Source: Dokdonia pacifica
GTDB lineage: Bacteria > Bacteroidota > Bacteroidia > Flavobacteriales > Flavobacteriaceae
Assembly: GCF_900188275.1 (NCBI RefSeq)
Contig: NZ_FZNY01000002.1
Span: forward strand, 186,001 to 250,000
Reading direction: 5' to 3'
Length of the DNA: 64,000 nucleotides
The notes beneath the pieces are model-generated. The model ran no database searches. It was not told the DNA's origin and saw nothing but the letters and a program-made list of their open reading frames with translations. Both the position numbers and the translations under genes were made by a program. Below, in pieces: positions 1-9,703 of this stretch (position 1 is the first letter of the stretch; every line of letters starts with the position of its first letter).

Positions 1-197
1 TGTTTTACTTTATCAGGTTGTTGTCTTGCCTTTGCTATTAAACTAGATTTACCAAACTCAACTAGCATTCGTTCGGTTCCTAAAGAAACTAAACTCTTAG
101 TAGTTCTTATTAATACTTGGCCACTCTTTACTTGTGGTGCTGGCACTTCTTCTAATATGGTTTCTCCTGTTTTGAAGGATTGTATAATTTGTTTCAT
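1..197 (-). CDS. bi-domain oxidoreductase, N-terminal part (cut by window edge)
   Basis: Only the first 65 codons are present; the gene runs off the left edge. The translated start (MKQIIQSFKTGETILEEVPA) followed by a stretch with SLGTER and KARQQPDKV resembles the zinc-alcohol-dehydrogenase-like N-terminal domain of the two-domain oxidoreductases found in surface-polysaccharide loci, where a second Gfo/Idh/MocA domain follows. The start codon abuts the stop codon of the acyltransferase gene upstream, so the two are surely co-transcribed. I infer a sugar-modifying redox role in the same polysaccharide pathway; the substrate cannot be told from this fragment. Confidence 0.65.
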   Translation of the reverse strand, partial: MKQIIQSFKTGETILEEVPAPQVKSGQVLIRTTKSLVSLGTERMLVEFGKSSLIAKARQQPDKVK

Positions 198-722
198 TTA
201 GTTTCTATTCTTAATAAATTTTGCTGGAATTCCACCAACGATTGTATAAGGTGCTACATCTTTTGTAACAACGCTTCCTGCAGCTACGACAGCTCCTTCT
301 CCTATTGTAACTCCTGCTACAATAACAGAATTCCCACCTATCCATGCATCTTTTCCTATACTCACTTTTTCAGGAACATGACCTGCACCAAATATTCTAC
401 CTTTATTTTCTGGAATTGTGTGATTAGCGGATGATATGATTGTTCTATACCCTATTAAAGTTCTATCTCCAATTTCTACTTCTCCTCCAGTAGTAATAAT
501 AACTCCCCAAGCTAAATCTACATGATCTCCTAGGGTTATATTTCTAGCAGGGTTGATACGTATACCCGGATAGTATGTAATTCCTTTACCAATTTTTGCT
601 CCTTGTATTCTCAAATAATTAGACTTAAAGAAGTTAAATAACTTATGCCTAGGTAAGTTAAACACAACAAAAGACATGCTTTCATATGTACACACTAAGA
701 AGTTTTTTACTGTTTTATTCAT
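198..722 (-). CDS. left-handed beta-helix (hexapeptide) acyltransferase
   Basis: This 174-residue protein has a short N-terminal lead-in and then hexapeptide repeats (about residues 40-160) of the LbetaH fold, ending in the typical segment with [10 protein letters not shown] and GGIPAKFI. His101 in SSANHTIP sits where the catalytic histidine of WbbJ/CatB-like O- or N-acetyltransferases lies. It probably moves an acetyl group from acetyl-CoA to a sugar of the repeat unit in the cytoplasm. It starts inside the end of the upstream glycosyltransferase gene (8-nt overlap), so it belongs to the operon. The acceptor sugar is unknown. It is one of three such enzymes in this locus. Confidence 0.85.
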   Translation of the reverse strand: MNKTVKNFLVCTYESMSFVVFNLPRHKLFNFFKSNYLRIQGAKIGKGITYYPGIRINPARNITLGDHVDLAWGVIITTGGEVEIGDRTLIGYRTIISSANHTIPENKGRIFGAGHVPEKVSIGKDAWIGGNSVIVAGVTIGEGAVVAAGSVVTKDVAPYTIVGGIPAKFIKNRN

Positions 723-1857
723 TTAAAAGTTGTTGGAGGAACTCTATTTGTAAATTTACTTTTTCTTCAGGACTTGGATAATCTAAAAGAATTTTTTTAG
801 CATTTTTTATATACAAATCTTGTTTTTCTTTGTTTTTAATATACGTGTCTATTTGTTTTGCAATATCCTGTGCATTATCTCTATTTACATATATAGCGGC
901 GTCTTTACATATAGCCCTAGACCATTCGGCATCTGATATAAATAATGGTTTTTTGAAAAACCATGATTCAATTATATTATTACTAAAGCTTTCTAATAAG
1001 CTTAATAATCCTACACCGTCTATTTTATTATATAAATGAGGTAATTCATGAGGTCGAACACTTCCAATAAAAGATATGTGGTTGTCTACTTGTCGCGTTT
1101 TTGCATCACTAAGTAAAGCTTGCGATTCGGGGTGTGATTCAGCAACGGATATTACACAATTAACAGTGTTGCATCCTAACTTTTTTAATTCTTCTAAAAA
1201 TAAAGGAATCATTTGTAGATTCTTATTTTTATGCCACCCTGTAAGAAAAAGGATATTAAAATGATCAGTATTAATTCTTTTTAATCTTGTTTCTAACTCC
1301 TCGGATATAGGAGTATCAAGATATTCTGATATTGATGGCAAAATAAGTTTTGTTCTATTTTCAGGAACCTTAAATAATGAAATTGCTCTAGATTGCATTG
1401 CTGCATTTTCAAAGACTATAGCGTCAGATCTTAATGTTGATTTTAATCTATAGTAATCAATAAGCTTTAGTTTTACTTGTTTAAGCTTTGAATAAGCAGA
1501 CCAAAAGTCAATTTCGGGAAAAAACAAGTTAGAATAAGCACAGCCAGTAACCGTTTTAACACCATGTCCTTTAAGCGATGGACCAAAAAGTGTATAAATA
1601 ATATCTATATCATGTTTTTTAATTATTTTTTTTAAATCAAATAAATTAAATACTAGTCTTGATGTAGGTTTAGGATCAACTATAACAAAATTCACATTCT
1701 CAGAATTTTCTAAAAGCTTATGTATTTCTGTTCCTTTAGTGACTAAATATGTACAATTAATGGAATTAATTTTTTGAACATGTGTCACAAAATTAGTTGC
1801 GACTTGTTGACCGCCTCCCTTTTTAATAGGTATTAAGTTTATGAGTATATTTTTCAC
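715..1857 (-). CDS. glycosyltransferase, GT4/GT1-like fold
   Basis: The 380-residue protein begins with a [10 protein letters not shown] loop typical of GT-B glycosyltransferases. It carries a C-terminal nucleotide-sugar binding half: [10 protein letters not shown] near the domain start, [16 protein letters not shown], then [20 protein letters not shown], which matches the E-x7-E type motif of GT4 enzymes. It should add one sugar to the lipid-linked repeat unit at the inner face of the membrane. The start codon is GTG; no in-frame ATG lies near the N-terminus and the GT-B Rossmann strand begins at residue 2. It follows the GT2 gene by a few bases and overlaps the acyltransferase gene. Donor and linkage cannot be predicted. 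Confidence 0.85.
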   Translation of the reverse strand: MKNILINLIPIKKGGGQQVATNFVTHVQKINSINCTYLVTKGTEIHKLLENSENVNFVIVDPKPTSRLVFNLFDLKKIIKKHDIDIIYTLFGPSLKGHGVKTVTGCAYSNLFFPEIDFWSAYSKLKQVKLKLIDYYRLKSTLRSDAIVFENAAMQSRAISLFKVPENRTKLILPSISEYLDTPISEELETRLKRINTDHFNILFLTGWHKNKNLQMIPLFLEELKKLGCNTVNCVISVAESHPESQALLSDAKTRQVDNHISFIGSVRPHELPHLYNKIDGVGLLSLLESFSNNIIESWFFKKPLFISDAEWSRAICKDAAIYVNRDNAQDIAKQIDTYIKNKEKQDLYIKNAKKILLDYPSPEEKVNLQIEFLQQLLNE

Positions 1858-1864
1858 AATTATG

Positions 1865-2848
1865 TTATGATATTTTCTTATACTTTAAATACATTTTTAA
1901 TAAAACGGGAACTCTAATCATCATATACATGACCATTGTTTTTTTATCTTTTAGAGTATCAGATGAATACGAGAAAGATTTTTTTAGAAGAGCTTGACTT
2001 CTTTTGATTGCTTTTTTAAAGTCATAATCTTTGCCTCTAATAATGTATTGTAATGAAAACTCTACGATTCTTTTATTCAAGAAAAGTTTATAGTCTTTGT
2101 CAAAATTGTTTTCTTCAAAAAAACTTACAATATCTGTTATTGAATTAAATGAATCCTCATGTTTTTGTTTTGACATTGAAGATTTACGACTTATAGAGTT
2201 CTCTCTATATACCCATCCATATTCGGGATTACTTACAAACAAAAAGGTAGTTGCTTTTGGAAAAATTTTACAAGATATATTCCAATCCTGGCTATATGGT
2301 AAATCAAGAAAGTGCACACCTTCTAATAGCTCTCTATTTATAAATCTAGCACAAATATTAGTTCCAAAATTATTTATTATAGTTTTATAATCAATGTTTA
2401 TGTCTAATAATTTATTTGGTTTTTGAAAATTATAGACTGTATTTTTAGAAGTGTATTTGTCATTTACATAAGTAGCATTTTCTAAGTTTAAAGAAATTAT
2501 ATCTATAGGTGTTTTTTTGAGTAGCGTTATAATTCTATCAAAACTAGAAGTATCATTTATTTGGTCATCACTATCAATAAAAAACACGTATGGTTTTGTA
2601 GAAGTACTGAATCCTAATTTTCTAGCATTATTTGCCCCTTTTTCCTCTGTATGGATAAACTTACAATCAATACTTCCATTAATTACAGTTTCCATAGATG
2701 CTTTAATCTCTTTAAATGCTGTTTCAGAAATAGAATTTCCTACAACAACTAATTCAAAGTCTTTAAATGTTTGATTTAATAAAGAAATCAACATTCCCTT
2801 TACATACTCATTATAAAAATAAACGGGGACTATTATTGAAAAACTCAT
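1865..2848 (-). CDS. family 2 glycosyltransferase
   Basis: The protein (327 residues) starts with SFSIIVPVYFYNEYVKGMLI, the first beta strand of the GT-A fold of GT2. FFIDSDDQIND near residue 90 carries the DxD-type metal/nucleotide-sugar motif. A helical C-terminal third contains no clear membrane segment. It should transfer one sugar from a nucleotide sugar to the growing repeat unit. Its ATG overlaps the TGA of the wzy gene (ATGA), which signals translational coupling. Donor sugar is unknown, though the locus supplies dTDP-rhamnose, UDP-ManNAcA and UDP-GalNAcA-type precursors. Confidence 0.87.
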   Translation of the reverse strand: MSFSIIVPVYFYNEYVKGMLISLLNQTFKDFELVVVGNSISETAFKEIKASMETVINGSIDCKFIHTEEKGANNARKLGFSTSTKPYVFFIDSDDQINDTSSFDRIITLLKKTPIDIISLNLENATYVNDKYTSKNTVYNFQKPNKLLDINIDYKTIINNFGTNICARFINRELLEGVHFLDLPYSQDWNISCKIFPKATTFLFVSNPEYGWVYRENSISRKSSMSKQKHEDSFNSITDIVSFFEENNFDKDYKLFLNKRIVEFSLQYIIRGKDYDFKKAIKRSQALLKKSFSYSSDTLKDKKTMVMYMMIRVPVLLKMYLKYKKIS

Positions 2849-4053
2849 TGTATACTATTTTTTTTCTGAAGTGAAATAAAAATTACGAGGATAAGCATAA
2901 AAACATTACCACTAAAAGAACCTAACCTAAAGTAAAATAACCCTGACACAATAAAATGTACATAGAATGTATATACCAATAAATATCGCAAACTGGAATT
3001 TTTAGATTTCTTAAATTGATATCTAAAATATTCTGTAAATAATACGCTTAGTATTATTAATGACAAAAAGCCATTTACATTATAGAAGTCTGTTAGAAAA
3101 GTCCCAAACGTCCACTCGTATGGCTCGGTTCTATCAAACTCTTCAATTGGTATTCCTAAGACACGATTAATCAATGGAAGTCGTAATGATGTTCCATAAT
3201 AATATTGATCTCCATACCCTTCTCTTTGTATAATATTTTCTGCAAAAACATATGGCTGTGTAGCAATATACCCCATAGTACCTGCATCAGAATCTCCAAA
3301 TCGGTCTTGAGTAAATGATCCCAAGACAAATACACCAATTGCTAATACAGAAAAACCAAAGATTTTAATTCTCTTTTTTAATCTATCATTAAAATAGCTC
3401 CAGTAATTTGTAACAAATATTGATCCAAAAATAATATAAAACAAAAACCCATCTCTAGCTGTATATGCAAGTGATACAACTATATAAGAAAGCGATGCTA
3501 TAAAAAGTAAATATCTCCAAGTTTTTGAAAGATTACTTTTTAAAGACATAAAAAAAACAGCTAAAAAGACTGAGAAAAATGATGCAAATGCAACAGCTAT
3601 GGTTGTAAATATAGAAATTGGTAATACTGTATTTGTTTTATCTTTTAAAAAACTATTTCTAATCTCTGAAGCTCCTAAAGCTACAGATTTAAATGCATGC
3701 GGAAATACATAGATAATAGCATAAATACCACCTAGAACTCCAAACATCAACAATCGTCTTTGATTTATGTTAAAGTTGACATGCTTAAGTTCAGGCTTAT
3801 ATTTAGGATTTCGTATGGTGTACAACGGACTTAGGCAGTAGCAAGCAAAAATACCATATAAGATAAAATATGAATCTGGATAATCGCTAAATCTTGTGAA
3901 CCCTCTTATGTCTCCAGGATCAAAGAAAAATGCTAGTACGCTAGACATAAAATATAAACCCCAAATGATAAACACATCAAGACTTGTTCCTTTTCTCAAC
4001 AGAGGAACAATAAAAATAATCGTTATTAATAAGTTTATAATTAATCCAAACAA
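2845..4053 (-). CDS. wzy: O-antigen/capsule polymerase, Wzy-like
   Basis: This is a 402-residue polytopic membrane protein with about 10-12 hydrophobic segments and a large loop after residue 240, the architecture of Wzy polymerases (oligosaccharide repeat unit polymerase). The motif around YTARDGFLFYIIFG resembles the conserved R/G-rich segment of the O-antigen polymerase family. It would join lipid-linked repeat units on the outer face of the inner membrane. The likely start is TTG, 13 nt inside the upstream flippase gene: the first ATG comes only at residue 36, after the first membrane helix, and a stop lies five codons upstream. Function rests on topology and context. Confidence 0.75.
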   Translation of the reverse strand: MFGLIINLLITIIFIVPLLRKGTSLDVFIIWGLYFMSSVLAFFFDPGDIRGFTRFSDYPDSYFILYGIFACYCLSPLYTIRNPKYKPELKHVNFNINQRRLLMFGVLGGIYAIIYVFPHAFKSVALGASEIRNSFLKDKTNTVLPISIFTTIAVAFASFFSVFLAVFFMSLKSNLSKTWRYLLFIASLSYIVVSLAYTARDGFLFYIIFGSIFVTNYWSYFNDRLKKRIKIFGFSVLAIGVFVLGSFTQDRFGDSDAGTMGYIATQPYVFAENIIQREGYGDQYYYGTSLRLPLINRVLGIPIEEFDRTEPYEWTFGTFLTDFYNVNGFLSLIILSVLFTEYFRYQFKKSKNSSLRYLLVYTFYVHFIVSGLFYFRLGSFSGNVFMLILVIFISLQKKNSIQ

Positions 4054-5489
4054 GACAATCTGATTTTAATTTTTACATTCGGGTCATATGTAATATACTT
4101 AAACAAAATAAGTAACAAACCATAAACAATAGATGTTATTACTATATCGAAAAATATATTCAACTCAATAGATATTATTTGTATTAGCTCGGATACAATA
4201 GTTCCTATAAATGCCGATAGAATAATTACAGATAATTTCTTGTAAGGTATTAATTCAAGTATAGAAACTCCAAACCCTTTTGAAATCACCGAAAGATTAA
4301 ATGGAACTGTCCAAAATAATACACTAATAATTAAACCATACGCAATACCATTTATGCCTGCTAATTGATAAAACAGTAAACTCAACACTAAACTTAGGAT
4401 TAACTCTATAAGACTCCTCTTTAAAAGTATTGATGCCTTATCAAGAGCTATTAACACATTCCCATATTGTATAATTCTAATGGGTAATAAAAAAAGATAA
4501 ACTTTAAATATATAATGACTTGCCTCATAAGTTTCTCCAAATAAAAGCAAAATTACATCCTTAGAATACCAAAATAAAAATGCAAAACTAGGAAAGAGCA
4601 CTAATGCAGATGTAATTGTTATTTTTTTAAATAATGATAATGCCAGCGTGTAATTTTTATCCTTACAATATTGAGTCATAACACCAAAAGTAGCACCAGC
4701 TATAGATGAAGTGACAATTGATATTAAAGGCACTTCAAACGCTCCGTTTATGTATATTGCATAATCCTCTGGACTCGTAAAATTTGAAACTAAAATTTTA
4801 TCGATTTTATAAGAAATCACTCCTACCAGCAACGACAATCCTACTGGATAAGAATACATAAATATTTTATTAAGATCTATTTTAAAATTACCCCAATTTT
4901 TATACTGAAAAATATAAGCCTTTGTTTGTAATAACATTAAAATAAAAATAATAGCAAATACTACAGTCCTGAAAATTAAGATAAACTCTAAAGAACTATA
5001 GTACATAGCCAAAAATAACATTCCAAGTAATAAAATGATATTACCAATAAAATTTATGACGAGGCTTGTTTTCGTTTTTTTGATCAAAATGAAATAAGAA
5101 TACATTACAGTATTTGACAATGAAAAAAATGAAAATAAGCCTAGTATATAGAAGTAATTAATTAATGAATCATTTTTTAGAAGTGTTGCTATATGATAAT
5201 CGGCACCTAAACTTATTATTAACTGAAATATTATAGAAATAACTAATACAATACTTAAACAAGTTTGAAGCAATTTAATTTTATTTTCAAAACGAGGAAA
5301 AAAATAAAAAATGGTATTTGATAACCCAAGCCCTAGAAGAGGCGCCAATACTTCAAATGGTAAAAAAAATTGCCTGTACGTGGCATAATCTTCTTGATCG
5401 AGAAAACGACTTAAAATAAGTACTAGAGCAAACTGCGTAGAAGAATTTACTAGATTAAATACAAATAATAAAATGACGTCCTTACGCAT
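4041..5489 (-). CDS. wzx: polysaccharide flippase, Wzx-like (MOP superfamily)
   Basis: The 482-residue protein has 12-14 predicted membrane helices. Its N-terminus (FNLVNSSTQFALVLILSRFL) and the loop with LGLGLSNTIFYFFPRF match polysaccharide transporters of the MOP/PST family. It should flip the undecaprenyl-linked repeat unit across the inner membrane before Wzy acts. Gene order wzx-wzy with overlapping ends fits this role. A second, unrelated-looking flippase-like gene lies 4 kb upstream in the same locus, so substrate division between the two is open. Confidence 0.85.
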   Translation of the reverse strand: MRKDVILLFVFNLVNSSTQFALVLILSRFLDQEDYATYRQFFLPFEVLAPLLGLGLSNTIFYFFPRFENKIKLLQTCLSIVLVISIIFQLIISLGADYHIATLLKNDSLINYFYILGLFSFFSLSNTVMYSYFILIKKTKTSLVINFIGNIILLLGMLFLAMYYSSLEFILIFRTVVFAIIFILMLLQTKAYIFQYKNWGNFKIDLNKIFMYSYPVGLSLLVGVISYKIDKILVSNFTSPEDYAIYINGAFEVPLISIVTSSIAGATFGVMTQYCKDKNYTLALSLFKKITITSALVLFPSFAFLFWYSKDVILLLFGETYEASHYIFKVYLFLLPIRIIQYGNVLIALDKASILLKRSLIELILSLVLSLLFYQLAGINGIAYGLIISVLFWTVPFNLSVISKGFGVSILELIPYKKLSVIILSAFIGTIVSELIQIISIELNIFFDIVITSIVYGLLLILFKYITYDPNVKIKIRLSCLD

Positions 5490-5500
5490 TGTACTTATTT

Positions 5501-6082
5501 CTAATTATTAGGGTGTTTTTTTGAATAAAAAAGATCTTGATTTGCAAGTTCTTCAAAGCGCTTCATATCCCTTTCTCCTACAACTCTTTGACCTTTACCT
5601 ACTACAATTTCCCCTGGTTTTACATCTTTAGAAATAATTGTTCCCATACCTATAATCGCTCCATCACCTATAGTCACTCCTGGAGTGATTGAAGCTCCCA
5701 TTCCTATCCACACACCTGAACCTATTGTAACTTTATCATGTATATAGTCATTAGAATAAGGAATCATAGTGCCATTATAATCATGATTGCTACTGTAAAT
5801 TGTAATTCTTCTAGATAAAATAGTATTACTCTTTATTTCTATCCCTCCTTTTCCATAAAGAAAGCAATCGTAGCCTATACGTACATTATCTCCTAAAATG
5901 ATATTTTCTGGATTCAAAAAGCGAGTGTATCCCATTACCTTTACATTCACTCCTTTGTTTTTTATTTTTCGAAGATTAGCAATACCCCAAGCTCTCTTTA
6001 TTCTGAACATTAAAAAACGCTCATAAAAAAACAAAAAAAAACTTAGTATAGTAGCAAATAGATTTTCTAAAGAATTTCTCAT
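5501..6082 (-). CDS. left-handed beta-helix acyltransferase with N-terminal hydrophobic segment
   Basis: The protein has 193 residues. An N-terminal hydrophobic stretch (about residues 8-27) may anchor it to the membrane and is followed by hexapeptide repeats from about residue 45. His100 in IYSSNHDYNG is the expected catalytic histidine, and GVWIGMGASITPGVTIGDGA is the usual C-terminal turn region. It likely acetylates (or otherwise acylates) a sugar of the repeat unit. It lies between wzx and the ManNAcA dehydrogenase gene with gaps of about 10 nt, so it is in the operon. It lacks the GGIPAK ending seen in the acyltransferase at the left edge; it ends with a charged tail. Confidence 0.83.
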   Translation of the reverse strand: MRNSLENLFATILSFFLFFYERFLMFRIKRAWGIANLRKIKNKGVNVKVMGYTRFLNPENIILGDNVRIGYDCFLYGKGGIEIKSNTILSRRITIYSSNHDYNGTMIPYSNDYIHDKVTIGSGVWIGMGASITPGVTIGDGAIIGMGTIISKDVKPGEIVVGKGQRVVGERDMKRFEELANQDLFYSKKHPNN

Positions 6083-6089
6083 TACTAAA

Positions 6090-7298
6090 TTATTTATTTA
6101 CACCTGCAAAATCTAAAATAATTTTATCTGATTTTTTAGGTAAGGTCTTAAATTCATCGTGAGCAACTAGGTATACTACGATTTCCGCTTTCGCGAAAGC
6201 ATCCTCATATTGCGTTAATTTAAAAACTTTATGTTCTTCTATATTTGGCTCTACAATATAAAATTCTTCATCATTTGCATCTTGCAATACCTTTTGAGCA
6301 ATATATTTTGCAGGAGACTCCCTTAAATCATCAATATTTGGTTTAAATGCAAGTCCCATTATTGCAATTTTTGGTTTACGACCATGATCTAATTGAAATT
6401 GAAGTTTTGCATTTTTAACCTGTTCTGCACACCAAAAAGATTTATAATTATTAATTTCTCTTGCTTTACCAATAATTTGAGATTCCATTGGGAAATCTGC
6501 AACTATAAAATAAGGATCTACTGCAATACAATGCCCTCCTACACCACAACCTGGTTGTAAAATATTAACACGAGGATGTTTATTTGCAAGATTAATAAGA
6601 TCCCAAACATTTATATCTGCTTTAGCACAAATAAGAGAAAGTTCATTAGCAAATGCGATTTGAACATCTCTAGAAGAGTTTTCTACAAGTTTACACATCT
6701 CGGCTGTTCTTGCATTGGTAGGATGTAATTCTCCTTTTACGTAACTACTATAAAAAGCAATTGCTTTTTCTGTACTTTCACTATTAACCCCTCCGATAAC
6801 TCTATCGTTATGAACTAATTCATACATAACATTACCTGGTAGAACACGCTCAGGACAATACGCTATATATAATTTATCTTTTAACTCTGGACGTTCTGAA
6901 TAAATCAAATCCATCATTTTTTCTGTAGTCCCAACAGGTGAAGTAGATTCAATAATATAGAGATCTCCTTCTTTTAATAATGGCAAGATTCCTTTTGTAG
7001 CAGCTTCTACAAAAGAGATATCCGGTTCATTTTTTCCTTTAAAAGGAGTAGGCACTACGATTAAATAATTATTTGCTTTAACAGCTTTTACATCGGCTTT
7101 AAGGAAACCTCTATTTACTGCCTTAGCAACAGCATCATCAAGTTCTGGTTCAACAATATGTATTTCTCCTCTATTAATGGTTTCTACAACCTTAGGGTTA
7201 ATATCTACTCCATGTACATTTACTCCATTTGAAGCAATTAGGGCTGCTGTTGGAAGGCCTATATATCCAAGGCCTATCATGACTACTTCTGGTTGCAT
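6090..7298 (-). CDS. wecC: UDP-N-acetyl-D-mannosaminuronate dehydrogenase
   Basis: This enzyme oxidises C6 of UDP-ManNAc twice with NAD+ to give UDP-ManNAcA. An N-terminal Rossmann motif (GLGYIG near residue 9), the ESTSPVGTT segment near 117 and the active-site GGHC with Cys257 are all present. The C-terminal UDP-binding domain begins near residue 305. Length 402 is normal for WecC. It follows wecB by 4 nt, giving the complete ManNAcA pathway. An in-frame copy of the genomic palindrome encodes AFAKA near the C-terminus, at a loop before the last strand, which the fold evidently tolerates. Confidence 0.93.
   Translation of the reverse strand: MQPEVVMIGLGYIGLPTAALIASNGVNVHGVDINPKVVETINRGEIHIVEPELDDAVAKAVNRGFLKADVKAVKANNYLIVVPTPFKGKNEPDISFVEAATKGILPLLKEGDLYIIESTSPVGTTEKMMDLIYSERPELKDKLYIAYCPERVLPGNVMYELVHNDRVIGGVNSESTEKAIAFYSSYVKGELHPTNARTAEMCKLVENSSRDVQIAFANELSLICAKADINVWDLINLANKHPRVNILQPGCGVGGHCIAVDPYFIVADFPMESQIIGKAREINNYKSFWCAEQVKNAKLQFQLDHGRKPKIAIMGLAFKPNIDDLRESPAKYIAQKVLQDANDEEFYIVEPNIEEHKVFKLTQYEDAFAKAEIVVYLVAHDEFKTLPKKSDKIILDFAGVNK
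6187..6200. repeat. genomic palindrome, in wecC
   Basis: GCTTTCGCGAAAGC. In wecC it encodes AFAKA. Confidence 0.9.
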
Positions 7299-7302
7299 GT
7301 AA

Positions 7303-8421
7303 TTATTTTTGGTTTTTTATGAATTCAACGACGCGTTTACAAGCTTTACCGTCTCCGTAAGGGTTATGTAATTTGCTCATTTTTGTAAAGCGATCTGGAT
7401 TATTTAATAAATCTAAAGTTTCTGATACAATTAAATCTTTATCAGTACCTACTAGTATAACTGTTCCTGCTTCTACAGCTTCTGGTCTTTCTGTAGTGTC
7501 TCTCATAACTAATACAGGTTTTCCTAAACTAGGCGCTTCCTCTTGTACCCCTCCACTATCTGTAATAATAAGTTTAGATCGATTCATTAACCATATAAAA
7601 TCTTGATAGGCTAATGGATCTATAAGCATTATATTAGTTACTTCTGAAAGAATACGTTTTACAGGTTCTTGAACTTTTGGATTAAGGTGTACTGGGTATA
7701 TAATAAGATGATTAGGTTTTTGTAGTGCGATTTCTTTTAATGCTTCACAAATTCTTACAAAACCATCTCCATGATTTTCTCTACGGTGACCAGTGACCAA
7801 GAGGACATCTTTTTGACCTATAGTAAGTTCTAAATCTTTAATAAGATCACTAGGATCACTATTCACTTTATTTACACTATCTAATAATGCGTCAATAACT
7901 GTATTACCTGTAACTATAATCTGATTAGATACTATATTTTCTTTAAGTAAATTTTGTTCTGACGTTATAGTAGGTGCGAAATGAAAATCTGCTATTCTAC
8001 CGGTTACTTGTCTATTAATTTCTTCTGGAAAAGGAGACCATTTATCATTTGTACGAAGTCCTGCCTCTATATGACATACTTTAGATTGGTTATAAAACCC
8101 CGCTATACTAGTAGCCATCGTGGTTGAAGTGTCACCATGAACAAATACATAATCAGGATTAAAAGATTCCAAAACTGGTTTCATACCTGTAATAATATCT
8201 GCTGTAAGTGAATAAAGGTTTTGACCCGGTTTCATTAGATTAAGATCAAAATCAGGAGTGATTTCAAAAAAGTCTAAAACTTGATCTAACATTTCTCTAT
8301 GTTGAGCAGTAACACATACCTTAGTTTCAAATATATCAGAAGAGCTTTGAAATGCTTTTACAAGTGGCGCCATTTTTATTGCCTCTGGTCTTGTGCCAAA
8401 TACTATCAGAACTTTTTTCAA
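7303..8421 (-). CDS. wecB: UDP-N-acetylglucosamine 2-epimerase (non-hydrolysing)
   Basis: WecB interconverts UDP-GlcNAc and UDP-ManNAc, the step before WecC. The protein (372 residues, normal length) shows the N-terminal FGTRPEAIKMAPL motif, HGDTSTTMA, HIEAGLRT with the catalytic glutamate, FPEEINRQ, GHRRENHG and SGGVQEE. The start is TTG: the conserved KKVLIVFGTRPEA begins right after it and no ATG precedes it. It is the first gene after a 160-bp gap that holds a good promoter element, so it may head its own transcription unit as well as being read from upstream. Confidence 0.95.
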   Translation of the reverse strand: MKKVLIVFGTRPEAIKMAPLVKAFQSSSDIFETKVCVTAQHREMLDQVLDFFEITPDFDLNLMKPGQNLYSLTADIITGMKPVLESFNPDYVFVHGDTSTTMATSIAGFYNQSKVCHIEAGLRTNDKWSPFPEEINRQVTGRIADFHFAPTITSEQNLLKENIVSNQIIVTGNTVIDALLDSVNKVNSDPSDLIKDLELTIGQKDVLLVTGHRRENHGDGFVRICEALKEIALQKPNHLIIYPVHLNPKVQEPVKRILSEVTNIMLIDPLAYQDFIWLMNRSKLIITDSGGVQEEAPSLGKPVLVMRDTTERPEAVEAGTVILVGTDKDLIVSETLDLLNNPDRFTKMSKLHNPYGDGKACKRVVEFIKNQK

Positions 8422-8465
8422 ATCAATTAAAATTTGGTTATTTATATATGTAAATAAGGGGGGTG

Positions 8466-8473
8466 CAAATATA
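8466..8473 (-). promoter_or_regulatory. promoter -7 element (TATATTTG) before wecB
   Basis: On the minus strand TATATTTG fits the Bacteroidota consensus TAnnTTTG. It lies about 45 nt before the wecB start, in the only gap longer than 150 bp inside the polysaccharide locus. I see no clear TTG at the -33 position. The rest of the gap (8422-8581) is AT-rich with no other structure that I can see. Confidence 0.5.
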
Positions 8474-8581
8474 AAGTCTTTATACTTGATAAACTAATTT
8501 TAAGATTTATCTACATATAATATTTAATATATTGATTTTCAGATAATTGACATTGACAGCTAAACCTCATTACATTCAAAT

Positions 8582-9703
8582 TTAACTTAGGCTAAATATT
8601 TTTTTAATATTCATATTAAAACATGGAATATCTTTCCCTAATTCCAAAGCGCGTTTTTTTAAAATATCTACTTCATTTTTATGCTCTGATAGATATATAA
8701 TTTTAGATTTTAAAGCATTAACATCATTATAATATAACCCTATTGCTACTTTAGTGTCTATTATTTTTTTAGCGCTTATAATCTCTTTATTTACAATAAT
8801 ACCTATACCAGTTTTTAAAGCATCTCCCCATTTATTTGAAGCAGCATATCTGTTAATTTCCGAAATAGGATCATAATATGTGAAAACAAAATCTGATGCA
8901 TAATATGAGGCCAATGCTTCTTGATTTGAAACTTCGCCTAAGTATTGTACATTACTTTTTTTTGAAAGTGAAATTGCCTCATCACAATCTAACTTGCCTG
9001 CCATAATAAAGCCTATATCATGATTTTTTAAAGAATCACATATTTCTAAAATAATAGCAAGTCCCCTACTTCTTGAAAGCCAACCATTAAGGTTAATTGT
9101 TAATGAGAACTTCTTCCATTCCTTATTATCATATATAGTTTTTGCTTCCTTTAATACGATATCACTTGGTACATTTTCGACCAAAAAGAAGTTTTTAGAC
9201 GTAAAGTTATACCGTTCAAAAGATGGGATAATATGTTTATAAACAAGCTTCGAAGTTAAAAACTCTAGTGTTTTGACGATGAATCGAAGTATCTTATTTT
9301 TGATCAACATAGAAAAACGATCTGCATCATCAAAACATAATGTATATCCTTTAATCATACTAGATAATAGCAATGGGAATGCACTTTCAAACCCTAATGC
9401 CCATACAACATCATTTCTTTTTATTTTAAAACCATAAAAAAAAACGTTAATCATCCATAACACATATAAATAACGTCTTCCACTACCATAACCCCCTCCT
9501 TTTAGAAGAATTTTTTTTTCAACTGGAAAATCAAGTCTATGTTCTATACATTCTCCTGGAAGACGCTCCCATGCAATGTGAGTGATTTGAGGACATTTAG
9601 TTTCAAATAAAAATAGTGCTAATTTATAAAGCCTTGTTCTTAAAGACAAAGAAGACAGAGGCGCAACAATTATAACATTTGATTTTAATGTAGTATCAGA
9701 CAA
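8582..9703 (-). CDS. glycosyltransferase, GT-B-like
   Basis: The 373-residue protein has an N-terminal VIIVAPLSS strand, then FDDADRFSML, a mid-protein SLTINLNGWLSRSRGLAIIL segment where the C-terminal Rossmann domain begins, and the typical YLGEVSNQEALASYYASDF segment of GT4-type enzymes. It should add one sugar to the lipid-linked repeat unit. The start is TTG, overlapping the flippase-like gene upstream by 8 nt; no ATG is available in the first 70 codons before conserved sequence. Family assignment is weaker than for the other two transferases because the motif after NRYAASNKWGDALK diverges. Confidence 0.72.
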   Translation of the reverse strand: MSDTTLKSNVIIVAPLSSLSLRTRLYKLALFLFETKCPQITHIAWERLPGECIEHRLDFPVEKKILLKGGGYGSGRRYLYVLWMINVFFYGFKIKRNDVVWALGFESAFPLLLSSMIKGYTLCFDDADRFSMLIKNKILRFIVKTLEFLTSKLVYKHIIPSFERYNFTSKNFFLVENVPSDIVLKEAKTIYDNKEWKKFSLTINLNGWLSRSRGLAIILEICDSLKNHDIGFIMAGKLDCDEAISLSKKSNVQYLGEVSNQEALASYYASDFVFTYYDPISEINRYAASNKWGDALKTGIGIIVNKEIISAKKIIDTKVAIGLYYNDVNALKSKIIYLSEHKNEVDILKKRALELGKDIPCFNMNIKKIFSLS